This document shows, one piece after another, positions 1 through 11,151 of a stretch of 64,000 nt of DNA. The DNA comes from Siphlonurus alternatus (taxonomy: Eukaryota > Arthropoda > Insecta > Ephemeroptera > Siphlonuridae): positions 22,625,551 to 22,689,550 of the forward strand of contig OX463778.1 of the NCBI GenBank assembly GCA_949825025.1. Direction: 5' to 3'. Under the pieces are notes generated by a model. That model was not told the DNA's origin, did not search any database, and saw only the letters and a list, made by a program, of their open reading frames with translations. Every line of letters starts with the position of its first letter. The stretch's first letter is position 1. Both the position numbers and the translations under genes were made by a program.

Positions 1-2179
1 GTAGCTGCTTCTGGTAAATAGTGCTTCTCTTGAGCCCTCTTTGGGGGCCTCAGTGGACGTGCTTCTGGTTTCGGAGTCGGAGGGGGCGGGGGCGGAGAAC
101 GCGGGGGCGGGGGCCGTGAAGACAGTGATCGCGTGCAGAAGTACGCAGCATAGAACCTGGAACAACACAATGTGAGTCAAATTAAATGACATTTAATTCA
201 AAAGTGCATTTTCTTAAAACTTCAGATAATGTTTAACAAAATAAAAATAATGATAAAAAAAGTTATCTTTGCTTGCTAAAAATTTGTGAAAAAAATGTTT
301 TATTTTTTAAGTTAAATAAAGAAATTCATACACCAGTAATAAATAAATTTATAATAGCACAATAATTGATTTATAAAATAAAATTACTATGTATGTTAAG
401 GTTCAAATGAAAAATATTTCACACCGAAAATAATATTGATGTTAAGTTTTTTGAGTATTTTTTCATTGTCATGTCTAATTTTTATACACAAAACTATAAG
501 CTAGCTGCAGCTTTCGTTTGAGTACGGAAAAACATGCAAAAATGACTATAAAATGATCTATAAAACATTCTAGAACGAACAACATGAAAATTTTCTATAG
601 GCGTTGAAAGGATTAATTTTTGACCCGGAATAAAGTTCACACTTAACCTAACAAATTCCTTTTAATACACTCTGCATTATACATGTTGCGTTATCAGAGA
701 GGCTTATGTTATCAAGCACCTATAGAGTCACGCACGAGAGTGACATCTGAATGGCATCTTCGTGTGTCGTGATGCGTGGAGAAAATTGCCTGTCAACCAA
801 TGTGTCACTTTAATCTGCTGCCGTGATGCGTAGCGAAGCGAAAGTCAACAACTTTTCCTGCTAAAGAAGTTGCATAACTTCACGGCGTAAATAAAAGTAG
901 CATCAATCTAATAATTACAATAGCTCTTGGAAGAATAGTTTATGAAATTGTAATTTTCCGCTGCTGATTCTACTGTTTTGATTGAACACTCAAGCATATA
1001 ATAAGATAGGAAATTTTAATTAAATATACGTGAATGTAACAACAATTCCTATAATACTTGCATGATTTTTTTATTACAAATTTTGATCGAGAGCCTCGAG
1101 TTAAGTTTTTTCATATTTTTTTGAACCCTCGAATACCCTTAAAATTATGCTGCAAAACGCTGTGATTATAGTCATGCATTGCAATTATAGGAAAAGACTT
1201 TATATGACTATGACGTCACTGTGACTCTCCTCTCGATTCTAAAGGTATTATGGGGGTGTTATAGGAGGTTCAAAAAACTTTGAAACAATTTTTCAATACA
1301 TAAACTCATGCAGGTTGTCCATTGGCCAAAGTAATATAAAGTATAATATGTAATTCAGATAATATGTCTTTTTTTAATAACGTATTTCAGTTATTGGAAA
1401 ACATCATTTGAAATTTGTACCTTGCGCTAATTTATTATCACACTTTAACGAATAATGTAAATTAAATAAATAAATATATTAGTGAGAAAAAAGAGATTTT
1501 AATCTATATAGAATTTTCATTTACATTTTTAGTTCCTTTTTTTTTAACATACGTGCCCAAAAAACTCAGCTATAATAAAAAATACCAGATTATGTTTTAA
1601 TGCTGCTTTGTACAAAGAAGTTGAAAATAATGTAAATCATATTCCTCGTAAGAACTGTAATGATAAAAATCCATGCATTATGTTTTAAATGTAATCATGT
1701 GCAATGAGGCTTCTTCACTCACTTTTCTTGATCTTTATATGCGCAATTTTCAGTATTTTACTGTCCTTAACACGTTTAATACGTAGAAAAAAAAGTAAGT
1801 AACATCATACGCCCGTATTATATAATTCTTTGCGATTGAACAAGAATGCAAAATATTATTATTCATGCTGCGCTATACACAGTATATAATTTATAGCTCT
1901 TCTAACCAGTTTTATTTTTTTAAAGCTTTGATTTTGATACAAATTTCTTGTCAAATTGAAATTTTTATGTACATTTTTATTTTATTGTTCATATAATTAT
2001 AATTTATAATTGAAGAGAAAATTAAATTATTTTATGAATTGTTGTTGTTCCTTTCCCAGATTCCCAGGAGATTTTTATGCACGATCACTACACGATAAGA
2101 CTCAAATTACATTCTTTATTTATTAAACTTCTCAAGTAACACAAAATTCCTTGGTACATACCTGCTGATTTCCCCACAT
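1..2179 (-). CDS. Secreted Pro/Ala/Ser/Thr-rich protein, cut by the left edge
   Basis: Two exons are visible. Exon 1 (2162..2179) reads MWGNQQ and is followed by a GTATGT donor. Exon 2 starts at 156 after a TTGTTCCAG acceptor and stays open to base 1, 52 codons, so the C-terminus is missing. The join is phase 0. The joined N-terminus has a hydrophobic core (VLCCVLLHAITVF) typical of a signal peptide, followed by a low-complexity Pro/Ala stretch (TAPAPAFSAPAPSDSE) and a Ser/Thr/Glu-rich part. A TATA box lies about 55 bases before the ATG. The short first exon, split signal peptide and minus orientation match the array to the right, but the mature part is different and no Lys-Arg-Gly site is seen before the cut. 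An extracellular or cuticular matrix protein is an inference. The intron of about 2 kb is AT-rich and holds no recognised gene. Confidence 0.65.
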
Positions 2180-2230
2180 GGTGCTCGGAAGAGGTTGAAG
2201 AACGAATGGGACGTTCATGCAAGTCCCCTG

Positions 2231-2238
2231 CTTATAAG
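2231..2238 (-). promoter_or_regulatory. TATA box of the left-edge gene
   Basis: CTTATAAG lies about 55 bases before the ATG at 2179 and is followed by a GC-richer leader. Position and spacing match the TATA boxes of the other genes in the array. Confidence 0.6.
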
Positions 2239-2921
2239 GGCTGCGTGGGCGGATGGTTAAGGGGGCGTGTCTCAGAGGGTCACGGAGAACACACAGGAGC
2301 CACGCAGCATGCCCGCCTCCGAGGACACTCGCTCATTAGTACGAGTGTCAACCGTGACGATACATGCTTCCCAGATCGCAGCACAGACTTACTGAGATAA
2401 AAAAAATCGCGATTTTCGTGAGATGAGTTAATTAAGGCACAATTATAATCTAGTATACAAAAGAACAAATTATAAATGAAAAATTATTAGAAGTTTAATA
2501 TGATTTCACGAACTTTTGATTATGTAAGTTTTTAGAATTGTTTCTTTCTGCTGCATGTCATATATAAGAAAAAATATGTATTTAAAATTATAATAATGGA
2601 AGATTGTGTGAATATAATAATTAAGAATTGCCGGAAGAAGCTGAAAGTACAAGTTTCTTCGTATTCTACAATATAGTATAGCCATGCTTACAAATTGAAG
2701 TTTTATTACTTTATTGAAGTGAAATTAAAATTAGCATTGTTTTTATTTCCATGAATTTATTATACCACTAAAAATCTACGTAGGTTTTTAATTATTTTTC
2801 GGGTATTTTTATTTTGTCAACCATATATATATGGTTGTGATTAGATAAGAAATTTTCCAGTGAGAAAACCATTTCGAAAAAGAAATATATATTGGTTGTC
2901 TCTAACTTTAATAATTAATAG

Positions 2922-3124
2922 CAGCTGTCGCGAACAATCGCGGTGGTGTGCAGACTCCACACTTCCTTGCGACAGATCGTCAGTTCCGCAAGCAGGTGCA
3001 TGGTGTCGCGCTCTCTGTCAAGGACGAACACTCCAGCCAAGATCCACGTTTAAAGACCAAAAAGCTGCTGGTTTACTTGAACAAGATTAATATGGTGCGC
3101 GTAGATCCACGGTACTGCGTCTAA
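2922..3124 (+). CDS. Orphan terminal exon, unknown protein (plus strand)
   Basis: A clean open frame of 67 codons ends in TAA at 3122..3124. It is GC-rich in an AT-rich setting and has ordinary amino-acid composition: it includes GGVQTPHFLATDRQFRKQVH, then KDEHSSQDPRLKTKKLLVYL, and ends VDPRYCV. There is no start codon before the upstream in-frame stop, but two AG acceptors (ending at 2921 or 2924) sit at its left end after an AT-rich tract, so it looks like a last exon spliced from upstream. An ATTAAA lies about 10 bases after the stop. The protein is not recognised. A longer overlapping ATG frame (2860..3090) has an odd Cys/Ser/Arg-rich composition and is less credible. It could also be a transposon or pseudogene fragment. 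Confidence 0.4.
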
Positions 3125-3269
3125 TTGCTAGTATATTAAATCTTTGATGAAAATGAAGTCAATGAAACCCCATAAACACAAAATACGTACCCTATTATCC
3201 AACATTGCAGCATTCATCGCATGTCTCGAAACTCGTATTGTATTCATTTTAATTAAGATAATCCTTTAA

Positions 3270-3470
3270 TGCTGAAAATACGAGCTTTTTGTTTTGCGCC
3301 TAAACAGAAGTCGCAACTCCAAAGTCGCAACTTTTAACCATGTAAGTTAAAACATATGTAAGTATGTACATATGTATGTAAGTGGAGGGGGTTTGGCGCA
3401 GTGACGTCACGGCCAATCAGAGAGCCGTATAATTGGAGCAAGCCAAAAATGAAAAGCTCGTAGTTTAGGC
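3270..3470. mobile_element. Short inverted-repeat element (MITE), probable TTAA target
   Basis: Left end (GAAAATACGAGCTTTTTG) and right end (reverse complement AAACTACGAGCTTTTCATTT) are imperfect inverted repeats of about 30 bases. TTAA is present on both outer sides (3266..3269, 3471..3474). The 201-bp inside is non-coding and contains TGACGTCA. TTAA flanks suggest the piggyBac type, but this is inferred from the flanks only. Confidence 0.45.
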
Positions 3471-3513
3471 TTAAATGTTTAACTGAATGTTTTTTTCTTA
3501 AAATGTGATGCAA

Positions 3514-3637
3514 TGTACACTCGTCACCACTGAAAAGTTCCCTTTTGCAGCCTTGTTAACTGCCATTGTGATATACTAATAGAACATGGTGGTTAACAAG
3601 GCTGCAAGCGGAACTTTTCAGAAGCGACGACTGTACA
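3514..3637. mobile_element. TGTACA-ended foldback element, copy 1
   Basis: About 45-base inverted repeats: the left arm contains GAAAAGTTCCC then GCAGCCTTGTTAAC, and the right arm contains GTTAACAAGGCTGC then GGAACTTTTC. Both ends carry TGTACA. A diverged second copy is at 49876..50007. Non-coding, so a non-autonomous DNA transposon. Confidence 0.6.
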
Positions 3638-3639
3638 CC

Positions 3640-5060
3640 ACGGAGATGTCGGAATGTTATGATCTTCTCAGTTCGTGGGTTTCATCATGCATTCTATATA
3701 GAATTGTAGTAAACTTATATTATCTACTTTAACTTGTCTATTATAGGTGTTGTCCAAAAAAACTGCAAAATCTGCACCTCGTAATCATGTGTTAACTTTC
3801 ATAGTCTCTAATTTTAATATAGACATCATTAATTAAGTATTAATTAGTGCAATTATGATAAATATATATAATGTAATTTGGGAATGATGAAGGGAAATTC
3901 AATAATTTAAAAAATCAAATTTACTCCCATGGAAAATTTTAACATTTTCTTATGGTAAAAAAAGGTGTTGAAGAAGTTGCATACTACGCAGGAGTATTGT
4001 AACATTATCGATTCGTGCTGTCGGTTCTATGCCCAATTAAAGAAATACAAACCTTTAAATTAAGTGTTATGATAAATTTTTAACATATCAGTAGCATTAA
4101 CATAATTTCTTTCGTAATAATAATATATATTGTTACGGTATAAGATTATTACTTCTCAAATATGGATAATGCAATTTTATCTACTTTGAAGTTATAATAT
4201 AACGACTGTTAAAATTGTAATAAAAATATTCATTCGTAAGAGAATTTCTGAATTTGAATGGTGATTATTGTAATATAAAAATAGTTTTTACTATTTATTT
4301 ATAAATTAAGGCTTGATTTGACAAAAGAAAAACAAAACACATATTATATAGGTATAGTTTCGTATGATATTTACATCACCGATATAATCGCATATCTCAT
4401 TATTAATATATATGTTTGCTTTTATATTATAATAACAGCAAACGATTGTAATTAAAATCTCTGATATTCCATTCAAAACAATTTATTAAATTATTAATTA
4501 ACTTAGCTTATAAGATAATTTCTAGCCCATTTAAGCTAATTGAAACTGTATGAAGAATAGAAAAGTGTTCAAATTAATGAAATTTTTTTTCTCTCCTAAT
4601 GAAAAAATATTGTAAACAATATAACAGAAGCCTACTTCTAAAAGTTTGTTACGATATAGCCCCAAGTTGACAATGAATGAATGTAGTGTGTTACAACTTC
4701 AATTAAAAAAAAAAAAAAAAGGAAGGAAGTGATCACAAAACAAAATTCTTTGAACTATTAAATGCTGAGTCATAATATATAACCTTTATACAGCTGCCAT
4801 TGTTTTCTAACTCTTTTAATGTCAGCTAATCAAGTTATAACATTGCTCATTCTTCTTCCTTCCTGATTTGCTTAATCCTTTTAGATTAGGACATCTAAAC
4901 ACTTTTATATACGACACACATAATTTATGTGATTAAAAAATAAATAGAAAATATAATATATATTTTATAACATTATGTTTATTTTTTACAATGTAAATTG
5001 TACACAGATGTAATGAGGTATGAAATAATTTTATATTTACACACAAATGAGAGACTTAAT
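3640..5060. other. AT-rich intergenic stretch
   Basis: No coding signal or structured repeat was seen. An AATAAA on the minus strand near 4978 is the likely poly(A) signal of the gene that ends at 5063. Confidence 0.5.
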
Positions 5061-5062
5061 AT

Positions 5063-6736
5063 TTAGTAGTAAGCTTTGGTGGCTGCAGCATATCCCAGAC
5101 TGGAATATCCCAGACCACCGCCGTAACTGGCGGCAATGGGAGCAGCATAGGCACCGTGAGAAGCGTATCCCAGAGCAGGGGCGGCATAACCGTAGGCTGG
5201 GGCAGCAGCGTAGGTAGCGACGGGGGTGGCGACCTTAGCGATGGCAGGAGTGGCATAAGCAGCCACGGGTCCATGGGCATAACCGTAAGAAGGTGCGGCG
5301 TATCCCAGACCGTGAGATGCGTATCCCAGAGCGGGTGAGGCGTATCCCAGAGCGGGAGAAGCGTATCCCAGAGCGGGAGAAGCGTATCCCAGAGCGGGAG
5401 AAGCGTATCCCAGAGCGGGAGAAGCGTATGCTTGAGATGCATATCTCAGAGCGGGGGCAGCGTATCCTACAGCGGGTGAAGCGTATGCTTGAGATGCGTA
5501 TCCCAGAGCAGGGGAAGCGTATCCCAGAGCTGCAGGAGCATAAGCAGCACGAGCGTATCCCAGAGCGGGTGCGGCCACATGAGCGGTGTGTGCGGCATAG
5601 CCGTAGGTGGTAGAGGGAGCGGCGTATGCGACGGGGGTAGCGATCTGTTCAAACAAATTGACATTGAAAATTAGTACAAAATTGGCAGACATGGTCAAAA
5701 TAGTGTAGAGCAAGAGTTTTTATATTCATGCATGAATAAGAAATGGAAATTTGAAGTAAAATGTCAAAAAGATTATATTTTTTATTTGCTGGTTCTTCCT
5801 GACGTAAATTATGGTCTTTATGAAAGAAATAGAACACTTGACTCGCTCTTAATTTATAGTAATATTAATTGAAGTTATAGCTTAGAATCATGTTGACTGA
5901 TATAAACATTGTAATAAAATAAAATATGGTATTTGTACCTTAGCGACAGCAGGGGCGGCATAAGCGTAAGCAGGGGAAGCTGCGGCGTATCCTAGAGCAG
6001 GGGAAGCGTATCCCAGAGCGGGTGCGGCATATCCCACAGCGGGTGCGGCATATCCCAGAGGTGCGGCGTAGCCTGCAGAGTATCCAGCAGCATAGCCATA
6101 AGCGGGGGCTGCTCCGTAGCCGAGGGCCACACCACGCTTGGTGGTCTTGGTGTCAGCATCGGTGGCGAAGCACGCGGCAACAGCCAGGCTCAAAACAATC
6201 TGTGATGGAGAACATGAGATTAGTGGTGTCTCCAGGCGTCCTTTCTGTCCGTTTTACTATTTATAGATATATAGACTATATGGGTTGGATGGAAAAGTGG
6301 GCAAAATGGCCTAATATCCACCCTCAATAAGGGCGATTTTATTTATTATTTATTGATATTATCATTGTGATACCTATGGAACGAGCTGCATTTAAAAAGA
6401 ATACATTGTAGGGGGAAAAATACAGCTGAAAATTTAACAGAGAGGTTGAAGAAATTTTCTTCTTGAAAGAAGAGCTTGTAATTTCTACAATGTATTATAA
6501 TTAACAATGCAATTCTATATAAAAGTTAACACATCAGACATGCAGTTGAACATCTATCTAATAGCTATCTACACATTATTGGTGATAACGAAATGAAGTA
6601 GAAAATATTAAAACTAAAATAAAAATTCAATAACTAAATCCTAGTTACTATAAAAATAGTACGATATTATAGATAACACTTAATATTAAAAACACTTTTT
6701 TATTTATCACTTGATAACACTCACCAAAGTCCTCAT
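5063..6736 (-). CDS. Ala-rich low-complexity cuticle-type protein, three exons, 284 aa
   Basis: Exons are 6725..6736 (MRTL, donor GTGAGT), 5939..6199 (acceptor ..CACAG) and 5063..5644 (acceptor TTTGAACAG). All junctions are phase 0. The donor of exon 2 is GTACAA, weaker than the others. The protein begins with a signal peptide (MRTLIVLSLAVAACFA), then the acidic segment TDADTKTTKR ending in Lys-Arg, then a mature region starting GVALGYG. That region is made of GYAAPA, GYASPAL and AYAAP repeats with AVAKIATPVAY at the second splice junction. The last exon holds five nearly identical 21-base units. Ala-Ala-Pro-Ala proteins of this type are structural components of arthropod cuticle, so secretion by epidermis into the exoskeleton is expected. 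It is the only array member with two coding introns and has the longest tail. A minus-strand AATAAA near 4978 follows the stop. Confidence 0.85.
5319..5423 (-). repeat. 21-bp tandem repeat inside the coding exon (GYASPAL units)
   Basis: Five consecutive 21-base units (core cgtatcccagagcggg) each encode Gly-Tyr-Ala-Ser-Pro-Ala-Leu. The last four are identical or nearly so at DNA level, which points to recent expansion or unequal crossing-over. Repeat number is a good candidate for length polymorphism. Confidence 0.85.
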
Positions 6737-6800
6737 GGTGCGTGTGTTGGTAGCTTGTGTTGAGCTGGAGAGTTAATGTCCAGTGCGTGGAGCACCGTGG

Positions 6801-6810
6801 CTTATATAGT
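6801..6810 (-). promoter_or_regulatory. TATA box of the three-exon Ala-rich gene
   Basis: ACTATATAAG on the minus strand, about 65 to 74 bases before the ATG at 6736. Confidence 0.75.
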
Positions 6811-8268
6811 CGACCTGACAACTTTCGCTCTCGATGGATCGCTGGACCGGCTGGGCTCCGCAACATCCAGACTGTAGCTAGCCCCCTCCCTTCCTTCTTT
6901 ATGTCTACCTGACCCAATATCTATCTAGTGTGATCAAGGGGGCGGTAGTTTTTTTATAATTTATGTAAGAAAAGTATAGCAATTTTAGATTATAATCATT
7001 GCATAAAAATATTTTTTTATAAAATTATATCTCACACCTTTAAAAAAAAAGGAAAATGTGCATCATAATGTCCATTCTTTATTGCCCTAGATATAATATC
7101 ACACATTATAAATATATGTGAAGTGAAACATAAAGAGATAAGTCATAATCAGTGATGTAAAATTATGAAATTAGCTTGCCATTAAGATAATAAACACTAT
7201 AGCAATGAAAACTGAGAAAATTGCTAGGGGAATCTTTAGGTTACTTTATTAGTTAAGGTCGTCTCAGAGTCTTTTCTGAAGAAGCATTATCAACTTGTCA
7301 CTAGTCATCGTGTACCAACTTGTGAATAGACAGTCATAGCTTACTTCTAGAAGGTGAATACATTAATGTTATGGCAAAAGGTAAAAGATAGGTAAAACAA
7401 CGTTTACAAAATAAAATATTATGATATTTTATATTAGTGCATGCATAATCTTTTTTCAGTGAACGCGGATAATGGCAAACAATAAGTCAAAATGCTCAAG
7501 CAATGTATAAAAGGTACGAGACAAAGTCATTGTATTTCTAATGTTGTGTATAGCAATCTACATTATATATTTAATATATTATACATAGACGATTTTATTT
7601 TAGATAACAGCCGATAATATTTTAGCTGTGACTAAACTCGATCATTGTGAATAAAGAAATTATTTAATTAATCTCTTGCAATCCATCAAAAAGCATGACA
7701 GTTTTCACATGACAGAGGGAAACTTCGGTCAATTTGTTAGTATATTTTAATTGGAAATCTAATATTATCGCGATTGCGAATAGTAAAAAAAAAAAAAAAA
7801 GTTTATTATAGTAACAGAACTGTACCTTTCTTATATCAGCAACGGTGCTGGTTTTTGCAATGGTTGAAATGAATTAGTGTTATATGGTACTAAATAACAA
7901 ATTTAGATGAGTAACAAAGTGAATTTTAGATATTTTTTTCAAAAGGAAACTGCACTTTGAAATTACAACTTTTGCATGTGAAGAAAAAAAAAACTCTTTG
8001 GAACCAGCACCAATAGCATTATGTTTTGTTAGAGGGGCGATGACCAATACCGGCCATATAGTGTTCGGATGATTGAAAAGTTATGTTGGAGCGAGAGCTG
8101 TGAGAGTTAATAACTCAAAATTTCTTTTAGTAGTAGAGGTTGTTGTCCTCGCTCGTGTTGGAAGTGTTTTAAATCTTGTTTTGCAATACTGAACTATGAA
8201 TTTAAATGTAATGTTTTGAGAAAAAATATTGTAATATATATACTTTTGCTTTTAAATAACTCATACTA
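6811..8268. other. AT-rich intergenic stretch
   Basis: The first 110 bases are GC-richer and belong to the upstream promoter region. The rest is AT-rich with homopolymer runs, and nothing else was recognised. Confidence 0.4.
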
Positions 8269-8409
8269 AGGGGCATTCACAAAGTCTTAAGGCCACATTT
8301 AAGGCTTGATAATTTAAAGCTTGATTTTAGACGTGTTTTTAAGACTCAAAATTTCTGGTCTTAAATTATTGAGCCTTAAATGTAGCCTTAAGGCTTTGTG
8401 AATGCCCCT
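8269..8409. mobile_element. AGGGGCATTC foldback MITE, copy 1
   Basis: A 141-base hairpin whose ends are AGGGGCATTCACAAAG and CTTTGTGAATGCCCCT, followed inwards by CTTAAGG and a further matched arm (TTTAAGGC.TTGATAATTTAA). It is almost a full-length inverted repeat with no coding capacity. A closely similar copy lies at 32239..32382, inside an intron. Confidence 0.85.
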
Positions 8410-8414
8410 TAGTA

Positions 8415-9290
8415 AAAAAAGAGGTATGCAAAAATACTTATTTTTAGAGTGTCCTTATTTAAGATACAAATTATACAATTATATTGCACTACAATATTCA
8501 TCAATTTTAATTAATTCGTACATTTCAAACGATGTGGATTTTTACGAAAAATATACCACACGACAGAACAAGGGGAATATATTTTATTGCGATAAATTGG
8601 TCTTTTACACGAGACGTAGTAATAAATTGTTGTTCAGATTTAGTCACAAACAATGTGTCACAGTGATTGGTGATGCGGCATGTATGTCCCAATAATTTTC
8701 ATTAAAGACTATATAACCAAAGAGGTGTAACTTGTCTTGCAAAAAAGTAGAACCAGAGCTCTTTGGCAGAACTCACTATAATAAATTATACTTTATGATA
8801 AGAGCTGTGTCGAATGTACGTATAATCAAAATCATTAAAGAAAGTAATTTAATTAATTTTCTTAATATATTCTAGTGAAATTATCATTTAATTTCGTTTA
8901 ATCTTTAAGCAATCTAAATAATATACAAAATAAAATGCAATAAACTATTTTGCAACACAATTTTCAAAACATCGTAATTCTGATATTTGTTGAGCTAGGT
9001 GCATACTTGCACACGTATTCTGAAAATTTCACCATTTTTATTGACTTCCACGAAAAATATAATCAAAATGTTTATTTTGTATATTAAAACAATGCATATA
9101 TACTTCACCTTATTTTTAATAAACTGGGATATCAATTATAAAATTTTGTAACATAGTAATTACAATTTTATATAGCTACAGTAAATTAAAATTTAAATAA
9201 AAAAATTAAGTCATGTATACAATCTAAAAACTTACTGAGAGAATAGAGTAATAAATTCAAGATATGAATTTTCCCGGAGGACTGGGTGTT
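8415..9290. other. AT-rich intergenic stretch
   Basis: A 97-codon plus frame begins inside the MITE at 8402. Its composition (Tyr, Ile, Lys, Asn) is what AT-rich non-coding DNA gives, and it is not called a gene. Confidence 0.35.
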
Positions 9291-9298
9291 GCGTCCAA

Positions 9299-9308
9299 GG
9301 TTTATATT
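9299..9308 (-). promoter_or_regulatory. Orphan TATA-like promoter
   Basis: AATATAAACC on the minus strand lies in a GC-rich island (about 9275..9400), followed 60 bases later by a good donor (CTCTCA|GTAAGT near 9237) but no ATG. It may be a non-coding first exon or the remnant of a lost array member. No matching downstream exon was found. Confidence 0.25.
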
Positions 9309-10971
9309 ATTGTGGGTGTCCGGCGTCTGCCTGCAGCAGCCACGCTGTGTGTCCAGGAAACCGCTATGTCTCACGTTGCATCATGTGGAAACCAGTCTGA
9401 TGTCAAGTGGTGCATTGTGCAAGTAGAATGACATCTTGATGCACCTGTATGCACTTTCAAACTAACTTTCCCCCCTCCATTTTAAAATACACACACTTAA
9501 CAAGTCTAGTCTTATGGTGATTATATGTATAATGTTGAGTAAGGTCCAGGAATAAAAAAATAAATAAAGGAAACAAAGTACATGTGTTATTATGCATAAA
9601 TTTAATTATCTTCTTTTAATTTTATCAATTGTATATTATTTAATGGTACTTAACCTATATATTTTATTACTTTTAACGTTTATATTTACATATTATACAA
9701 CAGTTATTTAAAAAAAAAAATGATCCAAAATAATATATTACATCAAAACTAGTTAACCATTTTTTTTAATTATGTAATTTTCCATTCAATTTAAAAATGT
9801 TGTCAGGTAAGATTTTTATAATCTTTTTTTTTTTTTTTTTTTTTTTTTTATCGTTTGACTTGATATTTAATTTCTAATACATTGAAATATTATGAAATAA
9901 TTTTTGATTCAAGTATAAAATAAATATAAACAAGTTTTGTTTTTTTTAGTCTCATATTTTTTTGTGTCTGTAAATATTTAATTGCTCTAGTTTCCAAATT
10001 TGACATTGAAATTTTCAACTAGAGAACGTTTCCTCTTACTAACAGGAATCTTACGAAACATGCGTGGATATTATAAGTGTTCTAGTTCTCGTTTGCCGCT
10101 TTAATTGACACCAAGATGTGAGGCACGGGCGGGCCGCGGGCTCTCCGAACGACAAAGATACTTCTAGACGAAAGTTTCTATTATAATATTGTTTTTATTT
10201 CCGATAAATTTTACCATGACATAAAATACGATGTATTTTAATGATATATGATATTATAATTTATTTTTCTAAAAAAATTAGCAATATATAAAATGTTCTT
10301 TTATTGAGGGTTTTTAAATTAATATTGAATTATTGTAATTTATTATTATAATAATAATTTTGGTATATCGGAAGTATTATAGTCATAATATGTAATATTA
10401 TGAAACGGGTTATAAAATATGGTATCATCAAAGTAATTTTATTGTCAATATATTATATAAAAGGTATTTACAAGGAATTCGGACCTTAATAATAAAAACT
10501 TCTAATTTATGTGTCGTATTGCGTATATGGTTTGATTACAAATGAAGCCCTGCCAACGATCTAAGTCACCCAAGCATCATTATATAAGGTAATTTGTAGT
10601 TTTCTATCATGAAGTGGAAAGTGGATTTAAACGTGATTGATGATTAATCACAGGTACTCAAATAATTACCATAAATTAATTCTTAATTAAATACGAATTT
10701 ATACACCCCCCTGTGTATATTAATTTATAAAATTGTGCACTAGCTGCAGTACGGTTCACATTAAAAAGTGGGATATGTTTGATAATTTTCACTTCATCTG
10801 GGTACTCAATCAAACAAGCTGTTACGATACTTTCTGCCTATACGTAGATTTAATAATTAACTCAGGACTCGACTCATCTTAGGACATACACTTGTTTAAA
10901 ACCCTGTTTATTATCACTTATTTAAAAATGATTTCAATGTGTTTTAAATTGATCACAGAAAATATAATATG

Positions 10972-11143
10972 CAGACGCGGATCCAGGGGGGGAGCTGGGG
11001 GGGGGGGCTGCAGCTCCCCCCACCCCTCGAAAATTTTGATTTAACATGGGCAATATAGGCATTTCCCCCACCCCAATTTTTTATTTTAACATTGGCCTTA
11101 TGGAAGCAGCCCCCTCCGAAATTTTTTCCTGCATCCACGCCTG
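10972..11143. mobile_element. hAT-like MITE, copy 1, with intact 8-bp target duplication
   Basis: The 172-base element begins CAGACGCGGATCCAGG and ends with the reverse complement of CAGGCGTGGATGCAGG. It is flanked on both sides by the exact 8-mer ATAATATG (10964..10971, 11144..11151). An 8-bp duplication and CAG-type ends are the signature of the hAT superfamily. The inside is G- and C-run rich and non-coding. It is in the opposite orientation to the copy at 18876. Confidence 0.85.
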
Positions 11144-11151
11144 ATAATATG

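Noticed and set aside
2206..2400. 64-codon plus-strand frame
   Set aside because: It overlaps the TATA box and leader of the left-edge gene on the other strand and has no features of its own.
5319..5423. Regular short repeats resembling a CRISPR array
   Set aside because: Units are contiguous without unique spacers, are in frame with coding sequence, and the genome is animal.
5156..5664. Several long frames on both strands over the Ala-rich exons (for example plus 5293..5613, RIPERE repeats)
   Set aside because: They are shadows produced by the repeat codons of the real minus-strand gene. They have no signal peptide, promoter or splice logic, and the same effect is seen over 13091..13657, 22626..23181, 40115..40442 and 45569..46087.
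8402..8695. 97-codon plus-strand frame
   Set aside because: It starts inside a MITE, has the composition of AT-rich chance frames, and has no promoter or motif.
10580..10640. Plus-strand TATATAAGG followed by ATGAAGTGG
   Set aside because: The ATG is only about 25 bases after the TATA box, inside the expected start site, and the frame closes after 11 codons.
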